Shown in pieces: positions 29,050 through 39,471 of a DNA stretch of 64,000 bases (position 1 is its first letter; each line of letters begins with the position of its first letter). This stretch comes from Sphingobium lignivorans (lineage in GTDB: Bacteria; Pseudomonadota; Alphaproteobacteria; Sphingomonadales; Sphingomonadaceae). The notes under the pieces were generated by a model. That model was given only the letters and a program-made list of their open reading frames with translations. It did not search any database and was not told where the DNA came from. The DNA lies in NCBI RefSeq assembly GCF_014203955.1, contig NZ_JACHKA010000001.1, positions 558,001 through 622,000 on the forward strand. Reading direction: 5' to 3'. The translations under genes were made by a program, and so were the position numbers.

Positions 29050-30473
29050 AGGGCGTCGGCACCGACATCGGCACGATCCATTTCATCGGCATCGGCGGCA
29101 TCGGCATGTCCGGCATCGCCGAGGTGATGCACAATATGGGCTACACGGTGCAGGGCTCCGACGTGGCCGAGGGCTATGTCATCGCGCATCTGCGCGAGCT
29201 CGGCATCAAGGTGATGATCGGCCATGACGCCGAGAATCTGGGCGATGCCGCCGTGGTCGTCACGTCCACGGCGATCCGGCGCGGCAATCCGGAAGTGGAG
29301 CTGGCGCTGGAGAAGCGCGTGCCGGTCATCCGCCGCGCGGAAATGCTCGCAGAGCTGATGCGCCTTAAGTCGACCATCGCGGTCGCGGGTACGCACGGCA
29401 AGACGACGACGACCTCCATGGTCGCCGCGCTGCTGGACGCCGGCGGCATCGACCCCACCGTCATCAACGGCGGGATCATCAATAGCTATGGCTCCAACGC
29501 CCGGCTCGGCTCGTCCGACTGGATGGTTGTGGAAGCCGACGAGAGCGACGGCAGCTTCCTGCGGCTCGACGGCACGCTCGCCGTCGTCACCAACATCGAT
29601 CCCGAGCATCTCGACCATTATGGCTCGTTCGATGCCGTGAAGGACGCCTTCGTCGAGTTCGTGGAGAATGTGCCTTTCTACGGCGCGGCGATGCTCTGCC
29701 TCGATCATCCCGAAGTGCAGGCCATCCTGCCGCGCGTGCAGGACCGGCGGATCGTGACCTACGGCTTCTCGGCGCAGGCGGACATCCGCGGCGAGAATGT
29801 CCGCCCCGTGCCCGGCGGCAACATGTTCGACGTGCAGATTCGCGAGCGTGACGGATCGGTGCGGCGCATCGAGGACATCACCATGCCGATGCCCGGGCGG
29901 CACAATGTGCTCAATGCCATGGCGGCCATCGGCGTCGCGCTGCAGATGGGCATTGCGGACGCGACCATCCAGTCCGGCTTCGCCAGCTTCGGCGGCGTTA
30001 AGCGGCGCTTCACGCGGGTGGGCGAGATCGCGGTGGACGGCGGCGAAGCCGTGGTGATCGACGATTACGGCCATCATCCGGTGGAAATCCGCGCCGTACT
30101 CGCTGCTGCGCGGGAAGGTGCGCAGGGCCGCGTCGTCGCGGTGGTGCAGCCGCACCGGTTCACGCGGCTGCGCGACCTCATGGACGAGTTCCAGCAGGCC
30201 TTCAACGATGCCGACATCGTCTATGTCACGCCGGTCTACCCGGCGGGCGAGCAGCCCATCGACGGCGTCGATGCCGAGGCGCTGGTCGCCGGGCTCAAGC
30301 GCCGGGGCCATCGCGCGGCCCAGACCATCCAGAGCGCCGAGGCGCTCGCTGCCGATCTCGCCGGCGAGGTGAAGGCGAACGACATGATCGTCTGCCTGGG
30401 CGCGGGCGACATCACCAAATGGGCCGCCGGCCTTGCCGGTTCGGTCAACGCGCTGCGCAAGGAGGTGGCCTGA
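29046..30473 (+). CDS. murC: UDP-MurNAc:L-alanine ligase
   Basis: 475 residues. First Mur ligase. [23 protein letters not shown] loop [32 protein letters not shown] and the late [10 protein letters not shown] are all present. It starts in an ATGA overlap with murG. Its last codons carry GGAGG for the small gene that follows, joined by TGATG. Confidence 0.97.
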   Translation: MKGVGTDIGTIHFIGIGGIGMSGIAEVMHNMGYTVQGSDVAEGYVIAHLRELGIKVMIGHDAENLGDAAVVVTSTAIRRGNPEVELALEKRVPVIRRAEMLAELMRLKSTIAVAGTHGKTTTTSMVAALLDAGGIDPTVINGGIINSYGSNARLGSSDWMVVEADESDGSFLRLDGTLAVVTNIDPEHLDHYGSFDAVKDAFVEFVENVPFYGAAMLCLDHPEVQAILPRVQDRRIVTYGFSAQADIRGENVRPVPGGNMFDVQIRERDGSVRRIEDITMPMPGRHNVLNAMAAIGVALQMGIADATIQSGFASFGGVKRRFTRVGEIAVDGGEAVVIDDYGHHPVEIRAVLAAAREGAQGRVVAVVQPHRFTRLRDLMDEFQQAFNDADIVYVTPVYPAGEQPIDGVDAEALVAGLKRRGHRAAQTIQSAEALAADLAGEVKANDMIVCLGAGDITKWAAGLAGSVNALRKEVA

Positions 30474-30691
30474 TGTGGGAGTTGATGCGCATCGGCCTCG
30501 AAATGCAGGAGCGCATGATCGAGGCGCAGAGCAAGGGGCTGGACGTCGCGCGCTCGATGATGGACGCCGCCGAGAAGCAGGGCGACGTCGCCCGGTCCGC
30601 GCTCGACATGGGCGAGGCCATGAACCGCGCCGGCAAGGCGCAGGCGGACCTGTTCGACCGCTGGATCAATTTCTGGAGCGGCCGTCTTTGA
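30473..30691 (+). CDS. Small helical protein inside the dcw cluster, unknown function
   Basis: 72 residues, inserted between murC and murB. It is coupled on both sides by TGATG overlaps, with GGAGG 8 bases before its ATG. No signal peptide, no membrane segment and no cysteine. It is rich in Met, Ala and Gln, with repeats of amphipathic-helix character (GLDVARSMMDAAEKQGDVAR) and an aromatic end (RWINFWSGRL). I do not recognise a family. The composition resembles phasins and other surface-binding helices, but that is only a resemblance. The perfect in-frame coupling argues that it is a real, co-translated gene. Confidence 0.8.
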   Translation: MWELMRIGLEMQERMIEAQSKGLDVARSMMDAAEKQGDVARSALDMGEAMNRAGKAQADLFDRWINFWSGRL

Positions 30692-31614
30692 TGAACGCGG
30701 CCGCCCTCATGCCCGATCTGCCGCCGGTGCGTGGGAAGCTGACGGCGCATGCGCCGCTGGCCCCGCTCGTCTGGTTCAAGGCGGGCGGCGCGGCTGACTG
30801 GCTGTTCGAGCCGCAGGATGCGGACGACCTTGCCGATTTTCTTGCCGCGCTCGACCCGGCGGTGCCGGTGATGGCGCTTGGCCTCGGCTCCAACCTGATT
30901 GTGCGGGACGGCGGCGTGCCGGGCGTCGTCGTGCGGCTGGGCAAGGCCTTCGCACGGGTCGAGCGGCTGGACGCGACAAGCCTGCGCTGCGGGGGCGGGG
31001 CTTCCGGCATCCTCGTCTCCTCCACGGCGCGCGACGCGGGCATCGGCGGCCTTGAGTTCCTGCGCTCCATTCCCGGCACGGTCGGTGGCTTCGTGCGCAT
31101 GAACGGCGGCGCTTATGGCCGCGAAGTGAAGGACATCCTTGTCGAGGCCGACATCGTGCTGCGCACCGGCGAACGGGTGACCCTGCCGCTCGATGCGCTG
31201 GGCTATACCTATCGCCACAGCGAACTGCCCGAGGGCGCGGTGGTGATCGCCGCGACGTTCCGTGGTCATCCCGAGGCGCCGGAGACGGTGCAGGCGGAGA
31301 TGGACCGCATTTCCGCCGCGCGCGAGGCGAGCCAGCCGCTGCGCAGCAAGACCGGCGGCTCCACCTTCAAGAATCCTCCCGGCGAGAAGGCCTGGGCGCT
31401 GGTCGACCGCGCCGGCTGCCGGGGCCTGACGCTGGGCGGCGCGCAAGTGAGCGAGAAGCACACCAATTTCCTCATCAACACCGGAGACGCGACGAGCGCA
31501 GAGATCGAGGCGCTCGGCGAGGAAGTGCGCCGCCGCGTGAAGGCGGAGAGCGGCGTCACCCTCGAATGGGAAATCCAGCGCGTCGGCCGTGCGGCGGAAG
31601 GGGACGGCGCATGA
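30691..31614 (+). CDS. murB: UDP-N-acetylenolpyruvoylglucosamine reductase
   Basis: 307 residues, FAD enzyme. Reduces UDP-GlcNAc-enolpyruvate to UDP-MurNAc. WFKAGGAADWLFEPQ, LGLGSNLIVRDGG, IPGTVGGFVRMNGGAYG, the YRHSELP segment and STFKNPPGEKAW are all diagnostic (type I MurB). Coupled to the 72-aa gene by TGATG and to ddl by ATGA. Confidence 0.97.
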   Translation: MNAAALMPDLPPVRGKLTAHAPLAPLVWFKAGGAADWLFEPQDADDLADFLAALDPAVPVMALGLGSNLIVRDGGVPGVVVRLGKAFARVERLDATSLRCGGGASGILVSSTARDAGIGGLEFLRSIPGTVGGFVRMNGGAYGREVKDILVEADIVLRTGERVTLPLDALGYTYRHSELPEGAVVIAATFRGHPEAPETVQAEMDRISAAREASQPLRSKTGGSTFKNPPGEKAWALVDRAGCRGLTLGGAQVSEKHTNFLINTGDATSAEIEALGEEVRRRVKAESGVTLEWEIQRVGRAAEGDGA

Positions 31615-32582
31615 GCGGTCCCTGGAAAGTCGCGGTGCTGATGGGTGGCTGGTCCGCCGAGCGGGAGGTCTCGCTGAGCAGCGGTGCGGGCATCGTCAAG
31701 GCGCTGGAGGAACGCGGGCACAGCGCGATTCCCATCGATCTGGGTGCGAGCCCGGCGGAAGGGCGCGACCTGCCCGCCAAGCTGATCGCCGCCGATCCCG
31801 ACATCGTGTTCAACGCGCTGCACGGCGTGCCGGGCGAGGACGGGACCGTGCAGGGGCTGATGGACATCATGGGCTATCGCTACACCCATAGCGGCCTTGC
31901 CACGTCGGTCATCGCCATCGACAAACAGCTCACCAAGCAGCATCTGGTCCCGCACGGCATTCCCATGCCCGGCGGGCACATCGTGGCGAGCGAGGATCTG
32001 TTCGCGGCTGACCCGCTGCCGCGCCCTTATGTGGTGAAACCGGTCAACGAGGGGTCCTCGGTCGGTGTCGCGATCGTCACGGCCGAGGGCAATTACGGCA
32101 ATCCCATCGGGCGGGACGTGAAGGGGCCGTGGCAGGAATTCGACGAGCTGCTGGCCGAGCCGTTCATCCGGGGGCGCGAGCTGACCGTCGCGGTGCTCGG
32201 CGACCGGGCTCTCGCGGTCACGGAACTGAAGCCCAGGAGCGGCTTCTACGATTATGACGCGAAATATACCGACGGCATGACCGAGCATGTCTGCCCGGCC
32301 GATGTGCCGGCGGATATCGCGCAGGCGATGATGGACATCGCGCTGCGCGCGCACCGGCTGCTCGGCTGCAAGGGCACGTCCCGCTCCGATTTTCGCTGGG
32401 ATGACGAGCAGGGCGTCGAGGGCCTGTTCCTGCTGGAAGTGAACACCCAGCCGGGCATGACGCCGCTCAGCCTCGTGCCCGAGCAGGCCCGGCATCTCGG
32501 CATGAGCTACGGCGCGCTGGTGGAAGCGATCATTGCGGACGCGCTGGCGGAAGGCACGCCGGCCAAGGGAGCGAAGGAATGA
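31611..32582 (+). CDS. ddl: D-alanine-D-alanine ligase
   Basis: 323 residues, ATP-grasp fold. Makes the dipeptide used by MurF. VLMGGWSAEREVSLSSG at the start, HGVPGEDGTVQGL, VVKPVNEGSSVGV, and SRSDFRW with LLEVNTQPGMTPLSLVPEQA near the end are the usual ligand-binding blocks. ATGA overlaps with murB and ftsQ. Confidence 0.97.
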   Translation: MSGPWKVAVLMGGWSAEREVSLSSGAGIVKALEERGHSAIPIDLGASPAEGRDLPAKLIAADPDIVFNALHGVPGEDGTVQGLMDIMGYRYTHSGLATSVIAIDKQLTKQHLVPHGIPMPGGHIVASEDLFAADPLPRPYVVKPVNEGSSVGVAIVTAEGNYGNPIGRDVKGPWQEFDELLAEPFIRGRELTVAVLGDRALAVTELKPRSGFYDYDAKYTDGMTEHVCPADVPADIAQAMMDIALRAHRLLGCKGTSRSDFRWDDEQGVEGLFLLEVNTQPGMTPLSLVPEQARHLGMSYGALVEAIIADALAEGTPAKGAKE

Positions 32583-33544
32583 GCACGGCAACGATCAGGC
32601 GCGGATCGGGACGCGGCGCGCGATCGGGCTCGAGCGGCGCGGGCAACCGCCGGCCGCGGCGCGGCAAGAGCACGATCGACCGGCTGATCGGTCTCGTGCC
32701 GCTGTCCCCCGAGCAGATCGCGAAAGCGATGACGTGGGGCATCGCGCTGGTGGTGCTGGTGCTCCTGTGGGTGGCGGCGCGCTTCCTCGGCCTGCCGGCG
32801 ATGATCGGCGCGGAGATCAGCGAGCTGGCCGGCCGGGCGGGCTTCGCCGTCACCAAGATCGAAGTGCATGGGCTCGATCGCATGGACCAGATGCCGGTGA
32901 CCGACATCGCGGTCAAATATGTCGATCGCTCGATGCTTTCCGTCGATCTGGACAAGGTGCGCGGCGAGGTCATGAAGCTCGGCTGGGTGAAGGACGCGCG
33001 CGTCTCCCGCCGCCTGCCCGATGCGCTGATCGTGGACGTGATGGAGCGCCAGCCGGTCGCGGTGTGGCAGCATGACGGTCAGCTCAGCCTCGTCGATGCC
33101 ACCGGCGTCGCGCTGGGCGGCGTCGATCCCGATGCCATTCCCGATCTGCCGCTGGTCGTCGGCCCGGATGCGAACCTCAAGACCGCCGCGCTCGCGCGCC
33201 TGATGGATTCCGCTCCCGCGCTCAAGCCGATGCTGGCGGGTGCGACCTGGGTGGGCAATCGCCGCTGGGACCTGCGCTTCCAGTCGGGCGAGCAGCTTCT
33301 CCTGCCGGAAGGCGAGGCCGAGGCGGCCGCCGCCCTCGTCAACTTCGCGCGGATGGACGGCGTGGACCGGCTGCTCGGCCGGGGCGTGCTGCGCTTCGAC
33401 ATGCGCGATCCCTCGCGCTTCGTGCTGCGGCTGCCGCCCGGCCAGAGCAAGACGGATGCACCCACGGTGACGTCCGCGCCGACCAGTCGGGCGGTCGTGA
33501 CGGATGGCGGCGATGCGGGGACCACTCAGGCGACGGAGGGCTGA
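32579..33544 (+). CDS. ftsQ: Cell division protein FtsQ
   Basis: 321 residues. Bitopic divisome scaffold. A basic cytoplasmic N-terminus of about 50 residues leads to one span (about 52-71), then a POTRA domain (about 90-160, VTKIEVHGLDRMDQ, VDLDKVRGEVMKLGWVKDAR) and the beta domain ending near RLPPGQSK. The last ~25 residues are Thr/Ala-rich. ATGA overlap with ddl. ftsA follows after 5 bases. Confidence 0.95.
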   Translation: MSTATIRRGSGRGARSGSSGAGNRRPRRGKSTIDRLIGLVPLSPEQIAKAMTWGIALVVLVLLWVAARFLGLPAMIGAEISELAGRAGFAVTKIEVHGLDRMDQMPVTDIAVKYVDRSMLSVDLDKVRGEVMKLGWVKDARVSRRLPDALIVDVMERQPVAVWQHDGQLSLVDATGVALGGVDPDAIPDLPLVVGPDANLKTAALARLMDSAPALKPMLAGATWVGNRRWDLRFQSGEQLLLPEGEAEAAAALVNFARMDGVDRLLGRGVLRFDMRDPSRFVLRLPPGQSKTDAPTVTSAPTSRAVVTDGGDAGTTQATEG

Positions 33545-33549
33545 AGCAC

Positions 33550-34812
33550 ATGGCGGGGGGGCGCAACGACGGGCTCATCACGGCGATCGACATCGGCACT
33601 TGGAAAGTGTCGGCGCTCATCGCGCGCAAGCAGGAGAACGGCACGCTGGCCGTGCTGGGCACTGGCCAGCGGGAAAGCCGGGGCGTGCGGCGCGGTTTCG
33701 TGATCGACATGGAGCGCACCGAACTTGCCGTGCGCGAGACGGTGGAGCAGGCGGAGAAGGTCGCCGGCACCAATATCGAGAAAGTCATCCTCAGCTTCTC
33801 GGGCGGCAGTGTCGAGAGCAAGGTCGAGCCGGTGGAAATGAGCATCGGCGGCCGGCGCATCGAGCAGGCGGACATCGACACGCTTTATGACCGTGCCCGC
33901 GAGCGCATCGATCCCGAGGGCCGCGTCATCCTGCAGGCGCAGCCCACGCTCTACACCATCGACGGCATGCGCGGTGTCGCGCGCCCGCTCGGCCTTCATG
34001 CCGACCGGCTGGGCGTGGACATCCATGTCGTGCTGGCGGATGGCGCGCCGCTGCGCAATCTGGAGACCAGCGTGCGTGGCGCCTATCTGGACGTGCAGGC
34101 GATCGTCGCTGCGCCCGTCGCCACCGCCACTGCCTGCCTTTCGGACGAGGAGCGGGACCTTGGCGTCGCGCTGGTCGAGCTGGGTGCGGGCGTCACGAAC
34201 ATCTCGCTGCACATCGGCGGCATGCTGGTGGGGCTGCGCTCCATTCCCATGGGCGCGGCGGACATCACGGACGACATCGCCTCGGCCTTCGGCATTCGCC
34301 GCAGCCAGGCCGAGCGCATGAAATGCTTCTACGGATCGGCCATGCAGTCGCGCCGGGATTTCCGCGAGATCATCGAGATCGCACCGGCCGCGAGCAGCGG
34401 CGACCATGCCGAGGCGCGCCGGGTGACGCGGGCCGAACTGGTCGGCGTCATCTGCGAGCGGCTGGGCCGGCTCATGGGCGAGGTGGGCAAGGCCCTGGAC
34501 GAGATGGGCTTCCATTCGCCGGTCGGTCGGCAGGTGGTGCTCACCGGCGGCGGCGCGGAACTGAAGGGCATCGCCGACTATGCGCAGACGGCGCTGGGCC
34601 GGGCCGTGCGCATCGGGCGACCAAAGGCGCTGGAGGCGCTGCCGGAAGCGCATCGCGGCCCCGCGTTCACGACCCTGACAGGACTGGCGTCCTATGCGCT
34701 CAAGGAGCGCGAGGACTTGCTGAACCGGCCTCTGGCGGAGCAGCGCGTGCACCGCGCGCGCGGCACCGCGATGGTGCAGCGGCTGATCGCCGCGTTGCGT
34801 GCGGGCTACTAG
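33550..34812 (+). CDS. ftsA: Cell division protein FtsA
   Basis: 420 residues. Actin-like tether that anchors FtsZ to the membrane. ITAIDIGTWKVSALIARKQ (phosphate 1), GAGVTNISLHIGG (phosphate 2) and VVLTGGGAELKGI (adenosine) blocks are intact. The C-terminal GTAMVQRLIAALRAGY fits the amphipathic membrane-targeting helix. It starts 5 bases after ftsQ. A 115-base gap to ftsZ follows, the largest inside the cluster. Confidence 0.97.
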   Translation: MAGGRNDGLITAIDIGTWKVSALIARKQENGTLAVLGTGQRESRGVRRGFVIDMERTELAVRETVEQAEKVAGTNIEKVILSFSGGSVESKVEPVEMSIGGRRIEQADIDTLYDRARERIDPEGRVILQAQPTLYTIDGMRGVARPLGLHADRLGVDIHVVLADGAPLRNLETSVRGAYLDVQAIVAAPVATATACLSDEERDLGVALVELGAGVTNISLHIGGMLVGLRSIPMGAADITDDIASAFGIRRSQAERMKCFYGSAMQSRRDFREIIEIAPAASSGDHAEARRVTRAELVGVICERLGRLMGEVGKALDEMGFHSPVGRQVVLTGGGAELKGIADYAQTALGRAVRIGRPKALEALPEAHRGPAFTTLTGLASYALKEREDLLNRPLAEQRVHRARGTAMVQRLIAALRAGY

Positions 34813-34927
34813 GGCCGGACGCAATATATTGTGGATGAATGGTTAAAAAGGACGTGAATTGGCCTCCCAACTGGTGCATGGTCCCCATGTATTGTTGGCG
34901 AGGATAGCGCCGGTAGGAGATTATTCG
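34813..34927 (+). promoter_or_regulatory. ftsA-ftsZ intergenic region with probable ftsZ start signals
   Basis: The only sizeable untranslated gap inside dcw (115 bases), less GC-rich than its surroundings (GCAATATATTG, GGTTAAAAAGG). AGGAG lies 8 bases before the ftsZ ATG at 34928. A separate ftsZ promoter here is likely by analogy with other alphaproteobacteria. No paired CtrA half-sites (TTAA-N7-TTAA) or GANTC were found. Confidence 0.4.
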
Positions 34928-36412
34928 ATGAGCATTGAGATCGGGCCGCCCCATGTGGACGAGCTGAAGCCGCGGATCACCGTGATCGGTGTCGGCGGCG
35001 CGGGCGGCAATGCGATCGCGAACATGATCGGGGCGTCGGTCGACGGGGTGGATTTCATCGTCGCCAACACCGATGCCCAGGCGCTCAATGCCTCCCCGGC
35101 GGAGCGTCGCATCCAGCTTGGCCCCCGCATCACCGAGGGGCTCGGCGCCGGATCGCGACCGGACATCGGCCGCGCGGCCGCTGAGGAAACGATCGCCGAG
35201 GTGCAGGAAGCGCTCGAGGGCGTCCATATGTGCTTCATTGCGGCGGGCATGGGCGGCGGCACCGGCACGGGCGCCGCGCCGGTCATCGCCAAGGCAGCGC
35301 GCGACAAGGGCATCCTCACGGTCGGCGTGGTCACCAAGCCGTTCACGTTCGAGGGCGCGCGCCGCATGCGCTCGGCCGAGCAGGGCATCGAGGACCTGCA
35401 GAAGCATGTCGATACGCTGATCGTCATCCCGAACCAGAATCTGTTCCTGATCGCCAATCCGAACACGACCTTCAAGGAAGCGTTCGAGATGGCCGATGAA
35501 GTGCTGCAGCAGGGCGTGCGCGGCATTACCGACCTCATGGTCATGCCCGGCCTCATCAATCTCGACTTTGCCGACGTGCGCTCCGTGATGGAGGAAATGG
35601 GCAAGGCGATGATGGGCACCGGCGAGGCCGAGGGCGATGGACGCGCGCTGCAGGCGGCGGAGAAGGCGATCGCCAATCCGCTGCTCGACGGCGTGTCGAT
35701 GCGCGGCGCCAAGGGCGTCATCGTCTCCATCGTCGGCGGCGAGGACATGCGCCTCATGGAAGTGGACGAGGCCGCGAACCACATTCGCGAGCTGGTCGAT
35801 CCGGACGCCAACATCATCTGGGGCTCGGCCTTCAACGAGAGCCTCAACGGCAAGATCCGCGTCTCGGTGGTCGCCACGGGCATCGATACCGAGGCCGGCG
35901 CCAGCCAGCCCAAGAGCCAGCCTTTCCGGCTCGGCGACATGGGCGGCGCCTCGCGTCCGGCGGTCGGCACGGCACCCTCCTTCGCGGCGGCCACGCCCGC
36001 GCCGGCGGCTCCCGAGCCCGAGCCTGCGACCGTGCTGGATCTCGGTTCCGTCGACGAGGATGAGGAGGAAGCCGCGCCGCCGGCCACCTTCACCGTCTCG
36101 GCACCGGAAGCGCCGGCAGGGGCAGCGCCCGCCTCCCCCCGTTTCCAGACGACGAAATTCGACGACATCACCGGTGATGACGAGCTGGTGCTGGACAGCC
36201 CCTTCGAGGATGCGCCGGCACCCGTCGTGCAGCCGCCGTCTCCGGCGCCCGCACCGGCGGCCGAGCAGCCCAAGGTGGTGGGCGGCACGTTGTTCGAGCG
36301 CATGTCGCAGCTCGCGCGCGGACAGGCCCGCCCGGCGGACGACGATGACGGCGACAATGACCGCACCGACTTTGAAGTGCCGCGTTTTCTCAATCGGCAG
36401 AACAATCAGTAA
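34928..36412 (+). CDS. ftsZ: Cell division protein FtsZ
   Basis: 494 residues. Tubulin-like GTPase forming the Z-ring. The GTPase core (residues ~15-320) includes GVGGAGGNA, the tubulin signature GGGTGTG at 109-115 and [19 protein letters not shown] long acidic Ala/Pro-rich linker (about 330-470) follows, then the conserved C-terminal peptide [11 protein letters not shown], which binds FtsA and other partners. The ATG at 34928 was chosen over the upstream in-frame start at 34859 because of AGGAG and the usual N-terminus. Confidence 0.98.
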   Translation: MSIEIGPPHVDELKPRITVIGVGGAGGNAIANMIGASVDGVDFIVANTDAQALNASPAERRIQLGPRITEGLGAGSRPDIGRAAAEETIAEVQEALEGVHMCFIAAGMGGGTGTGAAPVIAKAARDKGILTVGVVTKPFTFEGARRMRSAEQGIEDLQKHVDTLIVIPNQNLFLIANPNTTFKEAFEMADEVLQQGVRGITDLMVMPGLINLDFADVRSVMEEMGKAMMGTGEAEGDGRALQAAEKAIANPLLDGVSMRGAKGVIVSIVGGEDMRLMEVDEAANHIRELVDPDANIIWGSAFNESLNGKIRVSVVATGIDTEAGASQPKSQPFRLGDMGGASRPAVGTAPSFAAATPAPAAPEPEPATVLDLGSVDEDEEEAAPPATFTVSAPEAPAGAAPASPRFQTTKFDDITGDDELVLDSPFEDAPAPVVQPPSPAPAPAAEQPKVVGGTLFERMSQLARGQARPADDDDGDNDRTDFEVPRFLNRQNNQ

Positions 36413-36466
36413 TCCGGCGCGCCGGGCGCTCTCCAGCGCCCGGCCGACCGGAGAGGGTATCGCATC

Positions 36467-38278
36467 GTGACAAGGACGCGCTGGTTCATGGCCCTGATGC
36501 TGGCCACGACCGCGGGCGCGCAGGCCCAGACGAGCGGCGAGGTGGTGCAGGCCACGCCTCCGGCCGCGGCGGTCGAGCAGCTCAATCGCAATCTGGCGCA
36601 GCTCTCGCGCAATCCGCAGGACGTCAATGCCCTGCTCGGCGCGGGGCAGGCAGCGCTCGACCTGGGTGACATACAGGCCGCCAACGGCTTCTATGCGCGT
36701 GCCAACATGGTCAATCCGCGGCTCGGCAAGGCGAAGCTCGGGCTGGCGATCGTCCAGATCGCGCTCAAGCAGCCGGTCGAGGCGGCGATGAACTTCGATC
36801 TCGCGGCGGAGCTTGGCGAGCAGGCGCAGGGCCATCTCGCGGAGCGGGGCCTGGCTTATGACCTTACCGGCCAGCAGGAGAAGGCCCAGCGCGATTACGC
36901 AGCGGCGTTGCGCGCCAATCCGGGCGACCAGCTCGCGCGGCTGCGTCATGCCGTCTCGCTCGGCATATCCGGCCGGGTGGCTGAATCCGACAGCGAGCTG
37001 GAAAAGCAGCTTTCCGATGGCGACCGGGAAGCGTGGCGCATGCGCGCGTTCATCTACGCCATGAACGGGCGGATCGGGGAGGCGCGTCGCGTCACTCAGT
37101 CCGTCATGCCCAAGGGACTGGCCGAGGCGCTCGATCCCTATATGCAGCGCTTGCCCCTGCTCGATGCCGGGCAGAAGGCGGCTGCGGCTTATTATGGCGA
37201 GTTTCCCGCCAATGTGCTGAAGCTCGCGGCGCCGGATCCGGTGCGCGAGCGCGACGTGCAGGTCGCGGCGGCCAATGCTGAGCGCGAACGCGAGCGCGAG
37301 GCCCGGTCCTCGCGACGCAACCGATCATCGGATCGCAATGCGGGTCGGGACAGCCGCCAGCGCACGGCGAATGGGGGGCAAGCTGCGGCGAGGCCGAGCG
37401 CGAGCACACCGGCGTCTGCTGGCTGGTCAAACGCGCCCAAGGCACCGGCCGGGCAGCCCCCGGCGCCGACGACACCCCCGCCGACGCCTGCACCCACGCC
37501 TGTAGCATCGGCGCCCACATCCACGCAGCTCGCTTCCGGCGCACGGACGCCGCCGCCGTCGAGCGCGACCACGCCACCTCCGGCACCCGCGCCGCAGACT
37601 CAGGGCGCGACAGCCGCGCCGCCGCGCACGCAGGGGCCGAGCGATCCCGGCACCGCCATCGCCGCCGCCACGCCCGCGCCGCCGCCCTCCGGGCCCGCGC
37701 CGGCACCGGCTCCATCGGCCGGGGCGCCTTCACCCGGCTTCAGCCAAGCCGCCCAGCCCGTAGCCACGCCGGCGCCTTCGCTGGCCGATGCGCTTTCCGG
37801 TCTCTCGATTCCCGAGGAAGAGCGGCGGAGGGCCGCCGCCGCCGATCTGGAGGCCGTCGCGCGCATCCAGGAGCAGCGGCGCAAGGCGCAGGCCGCAGCG
37901 GACGCCAAGACGAAAGCCGAGGCCGAGGCAAAAGCCAAGGCCCGGGCCGAGGCGGAGGCCGAGAAGAAGGCCGAAGCCGAGCGCAAGGCGAAGCTCGCCG
38001 CCAATCCCTCCCGCAACTGGGTGCAGATCGCCACCGGCAAGGATGTCGACGCGCTTGCGTTCGACTTGCGCCGCATGCGCCGGACCTATGCCGACGCGAT
38101 CGGCGATCAGGCCGGCTGGACGGCGCAGTGGGGCGCGACCCGGCGGCTGCTGGTCGGCCCGTTCAAGAATGTGGAGGATGCCCGCGCCGTGGTGGCGAAG
38201 ATCGCCAAGTCCGGCGGGGACGCGTTCCTGTGGCAAAGCGAGGCGGGCGAGGACGTCACGAAGATCGGCGGCAAGTGA
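36467..38278 (+). CDS. Secreted TPR protein with C-terminal SPOR domain
   Basis: 603 residues from a GTG with GGAGAGG upstream. Signal peptide (about 1-20, ending AGAQAQT), then TPR repeats (about 35-190: [54 protein letters not shown]). A long Pro/Ala low-complexity stretch (about 275-440) and a charged Ala/Lys/Glu helix (about 450-510) lead to a SPOR domain (about 515-603, [36 protein letters not shown]). It probably sits in the periplasm and binds denuded glycan at the septum. It lies 54 bases after ftsZ. Its stop overlaps dgt as GTGA. Confidence 0.85.
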   Translation: MTRTRWFMALMLATTAGAQAQTSGEVVQATPPAAAVEQLNRNLAQLSRNPQDVNALLGAGQAALDLGDIQAANGFYARANMVNPRLGKAKLGLAIVQIALKQPVEAAMNFDLAAELGEQAQGHLAERGLAYDLTGQQEKAQRDYAAALRANPGDQLARLRHAVSLGISGRVAESDSELEKQLSDGDREAWRMRAFIYAMNGRIGEARRVTQSVMPKGLAEALDPYMQRLPLLDAGQKAAAAYYGEFPANVLKLAAPDPVRERDVQVAAANAEREREREARSSRRNRSSDRNAGRDSRQRTANGGQAAARPSASTPASAGWSNAPKAPAGQPPAPTTPPPTPAPTPVASAPTSTQLASGARTPPPSSATTPPPAPAPQTQGATAAPPRTQGPSDPGTAIAAATPAPPPSGPAPAPAPSAGAPSPGFSQAAQPVATPAPSLADALSGLSIPEEERRRAAAADLEAVARIQEQRRKAQAAADAKTKAEAEAKAKARAEAEAEKKAEAERKAKLAANPSRNWVQIATGKDVDALAFDLRRMRRTYADAIGDQAGWTAQWGATRRLLVGPFKNVEDARAVVAKIAKSGGDAFLWQSEAGEDVTKIGGK

Positions 38279-39435
38279 CGCGGCTCGCATCCTTTGCCTG
38301 CGATCCGGCGCGCAGCCGGGGCCGGTGCCATGTCGAGCCGGGCGGCGAGGCGCGCGGCCCGCGCGACATGTTCCAGCGCGATCGTGACAGGATCATCCAC
38401 TCCATCGCCTTCCGCCGCCTGCGGCACAAGACGCAGGTGTTCATCGCGCCGGACGGCGACCATTATCGCGTCCGCCTGACGCACAGCCTGGAAGTCGCAC
38501 AGATCGGCCGCACCATCGCGCGCGTGCTGGGCCTCAACGAGGATCTGACCGAGGGGTTGTGCCTGGCGCATGATATCGGCCATCCCCCCTTCGGCCACAG
38601 CGGCGAGGACGCGCTTGAGGAAGCGATGGCGGCGCATGGCGGCTTCGATCACAATGCCCATTGCCTGCGCACGCTGACCACGCTGGAAAATGCCTATCCG
38701 CGCTTCCCCGGCCTCAATCTGAGCTGGGAAATGCTGGAAGGGCTCGCCAAGCATAACGGCCCCGTTACCGCGCCGAACTGGGCCATGCGGGAAGTCGATG
38801 CAGCCTTTCCGCTCGATCTGGAAAGCTGGCCGTCGCTGGAAGCGCAGGTCGCCGCGCTGGCCGACGACATCGCTTATGACAATCACGATATCGACGATGG
38901 GCTGCGCGCGGGCATCCTCTCGCTCGAGCAGATTCTGGCGGTGCCGCTGGTGCGCCGGAGCTGGGACCTCGTCACGGCCCGACATCCCGATCTCCCCGCC
39001 GAGCGGCTGATGCGGGAGCTGGTGCGCGAACAGATCGGCCTCATGGTCAATGATCTCATCGCCACCACCCGCGCCAACATCGCGGCCGCCGGGCTCGCGC
39101 AGGCCGATGTGGCGGCCGTCCGCGCGGCGGGCCATGCCATCGCCGCTTTCTCGGACGGGATGCGCGAGGAAGAGCGGGTGCTCAAGCGCTTCATGTACGC
39201 CAATCTCTATCATCACCCCAGCCAGCTGGAGGCGGCCGGCCGGGCGCGCATCATCGTGCGGGATCTGTTCGCTGCCTATCATGCCGATCCGGCGCTGATG
39301 GGAACGGCGTGGGACGCGACCTGCTCGGCCGAGGAGCCCTGGCGCAGCCGTCACATCGCCGATTATATCGCCGGGATGACCGACCGCTTCGCCGAGCGCG
39401 CCCACCGGGAGATTTTCGGTGACCGCGCGTCGTGA
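38275..39435 (+). CDS. dgt: Deoxyguanosinetriphosphate triphosphohydrolase-like protein
   Basis: 386 residues, HD superfamily. Releases triphosphate from dNTPs, which limits the dNTP pool. The metal-binding residues are visible: His70 in [10 protein letters not shown], His99-Asp100 in [15 protein letters not shown], and the later Asp in [36 protein letters not shown] is the conserved opening block of type 1 dGTPases. The GTG at 38275 overlaps the upstream stop (GTGA), giving a normal N-terminus. Ribosome site not distinct, in keeping with coupled translation. Confidence 0.93.
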   Translation: MTRLASFACDPARSRGRCHVEPGGEARGPRDMFQRDRDRIIHSIAFRRLRHKTQVFIAPDGDHYRVRLTHSLEVAQIGRTIARVLGLNEDLTEGLCLAHDIGHPPFGHSGEDALEEAMAAHGGFDHNAHCLRTLTTLENAYPRFPGLNLSWEMLEGLAKHNGPVTAPNWAMREVDAAFPLDLESWPSLEAQVAALADDIAYDNHDIDDGLRAGILSLEQILAVPLVRRSWDLVTARHPDLPAERLMRELVREQIGLMVNDLIATTRANIAAAGLAQADVAAVRAAGHAIAAFSDGMREEERVLKRFMYANLYHHPSQLEAAGRARIIVRDLFAAYHADPALMGTAWDATCSAEEPWRSRHIADYIAGMTDRFAERAHREIFGDRAS

Positions 39436-39471
39436 ACCGCGCGGGCATGAGGCGGGCTGGGAGACCGGCGC

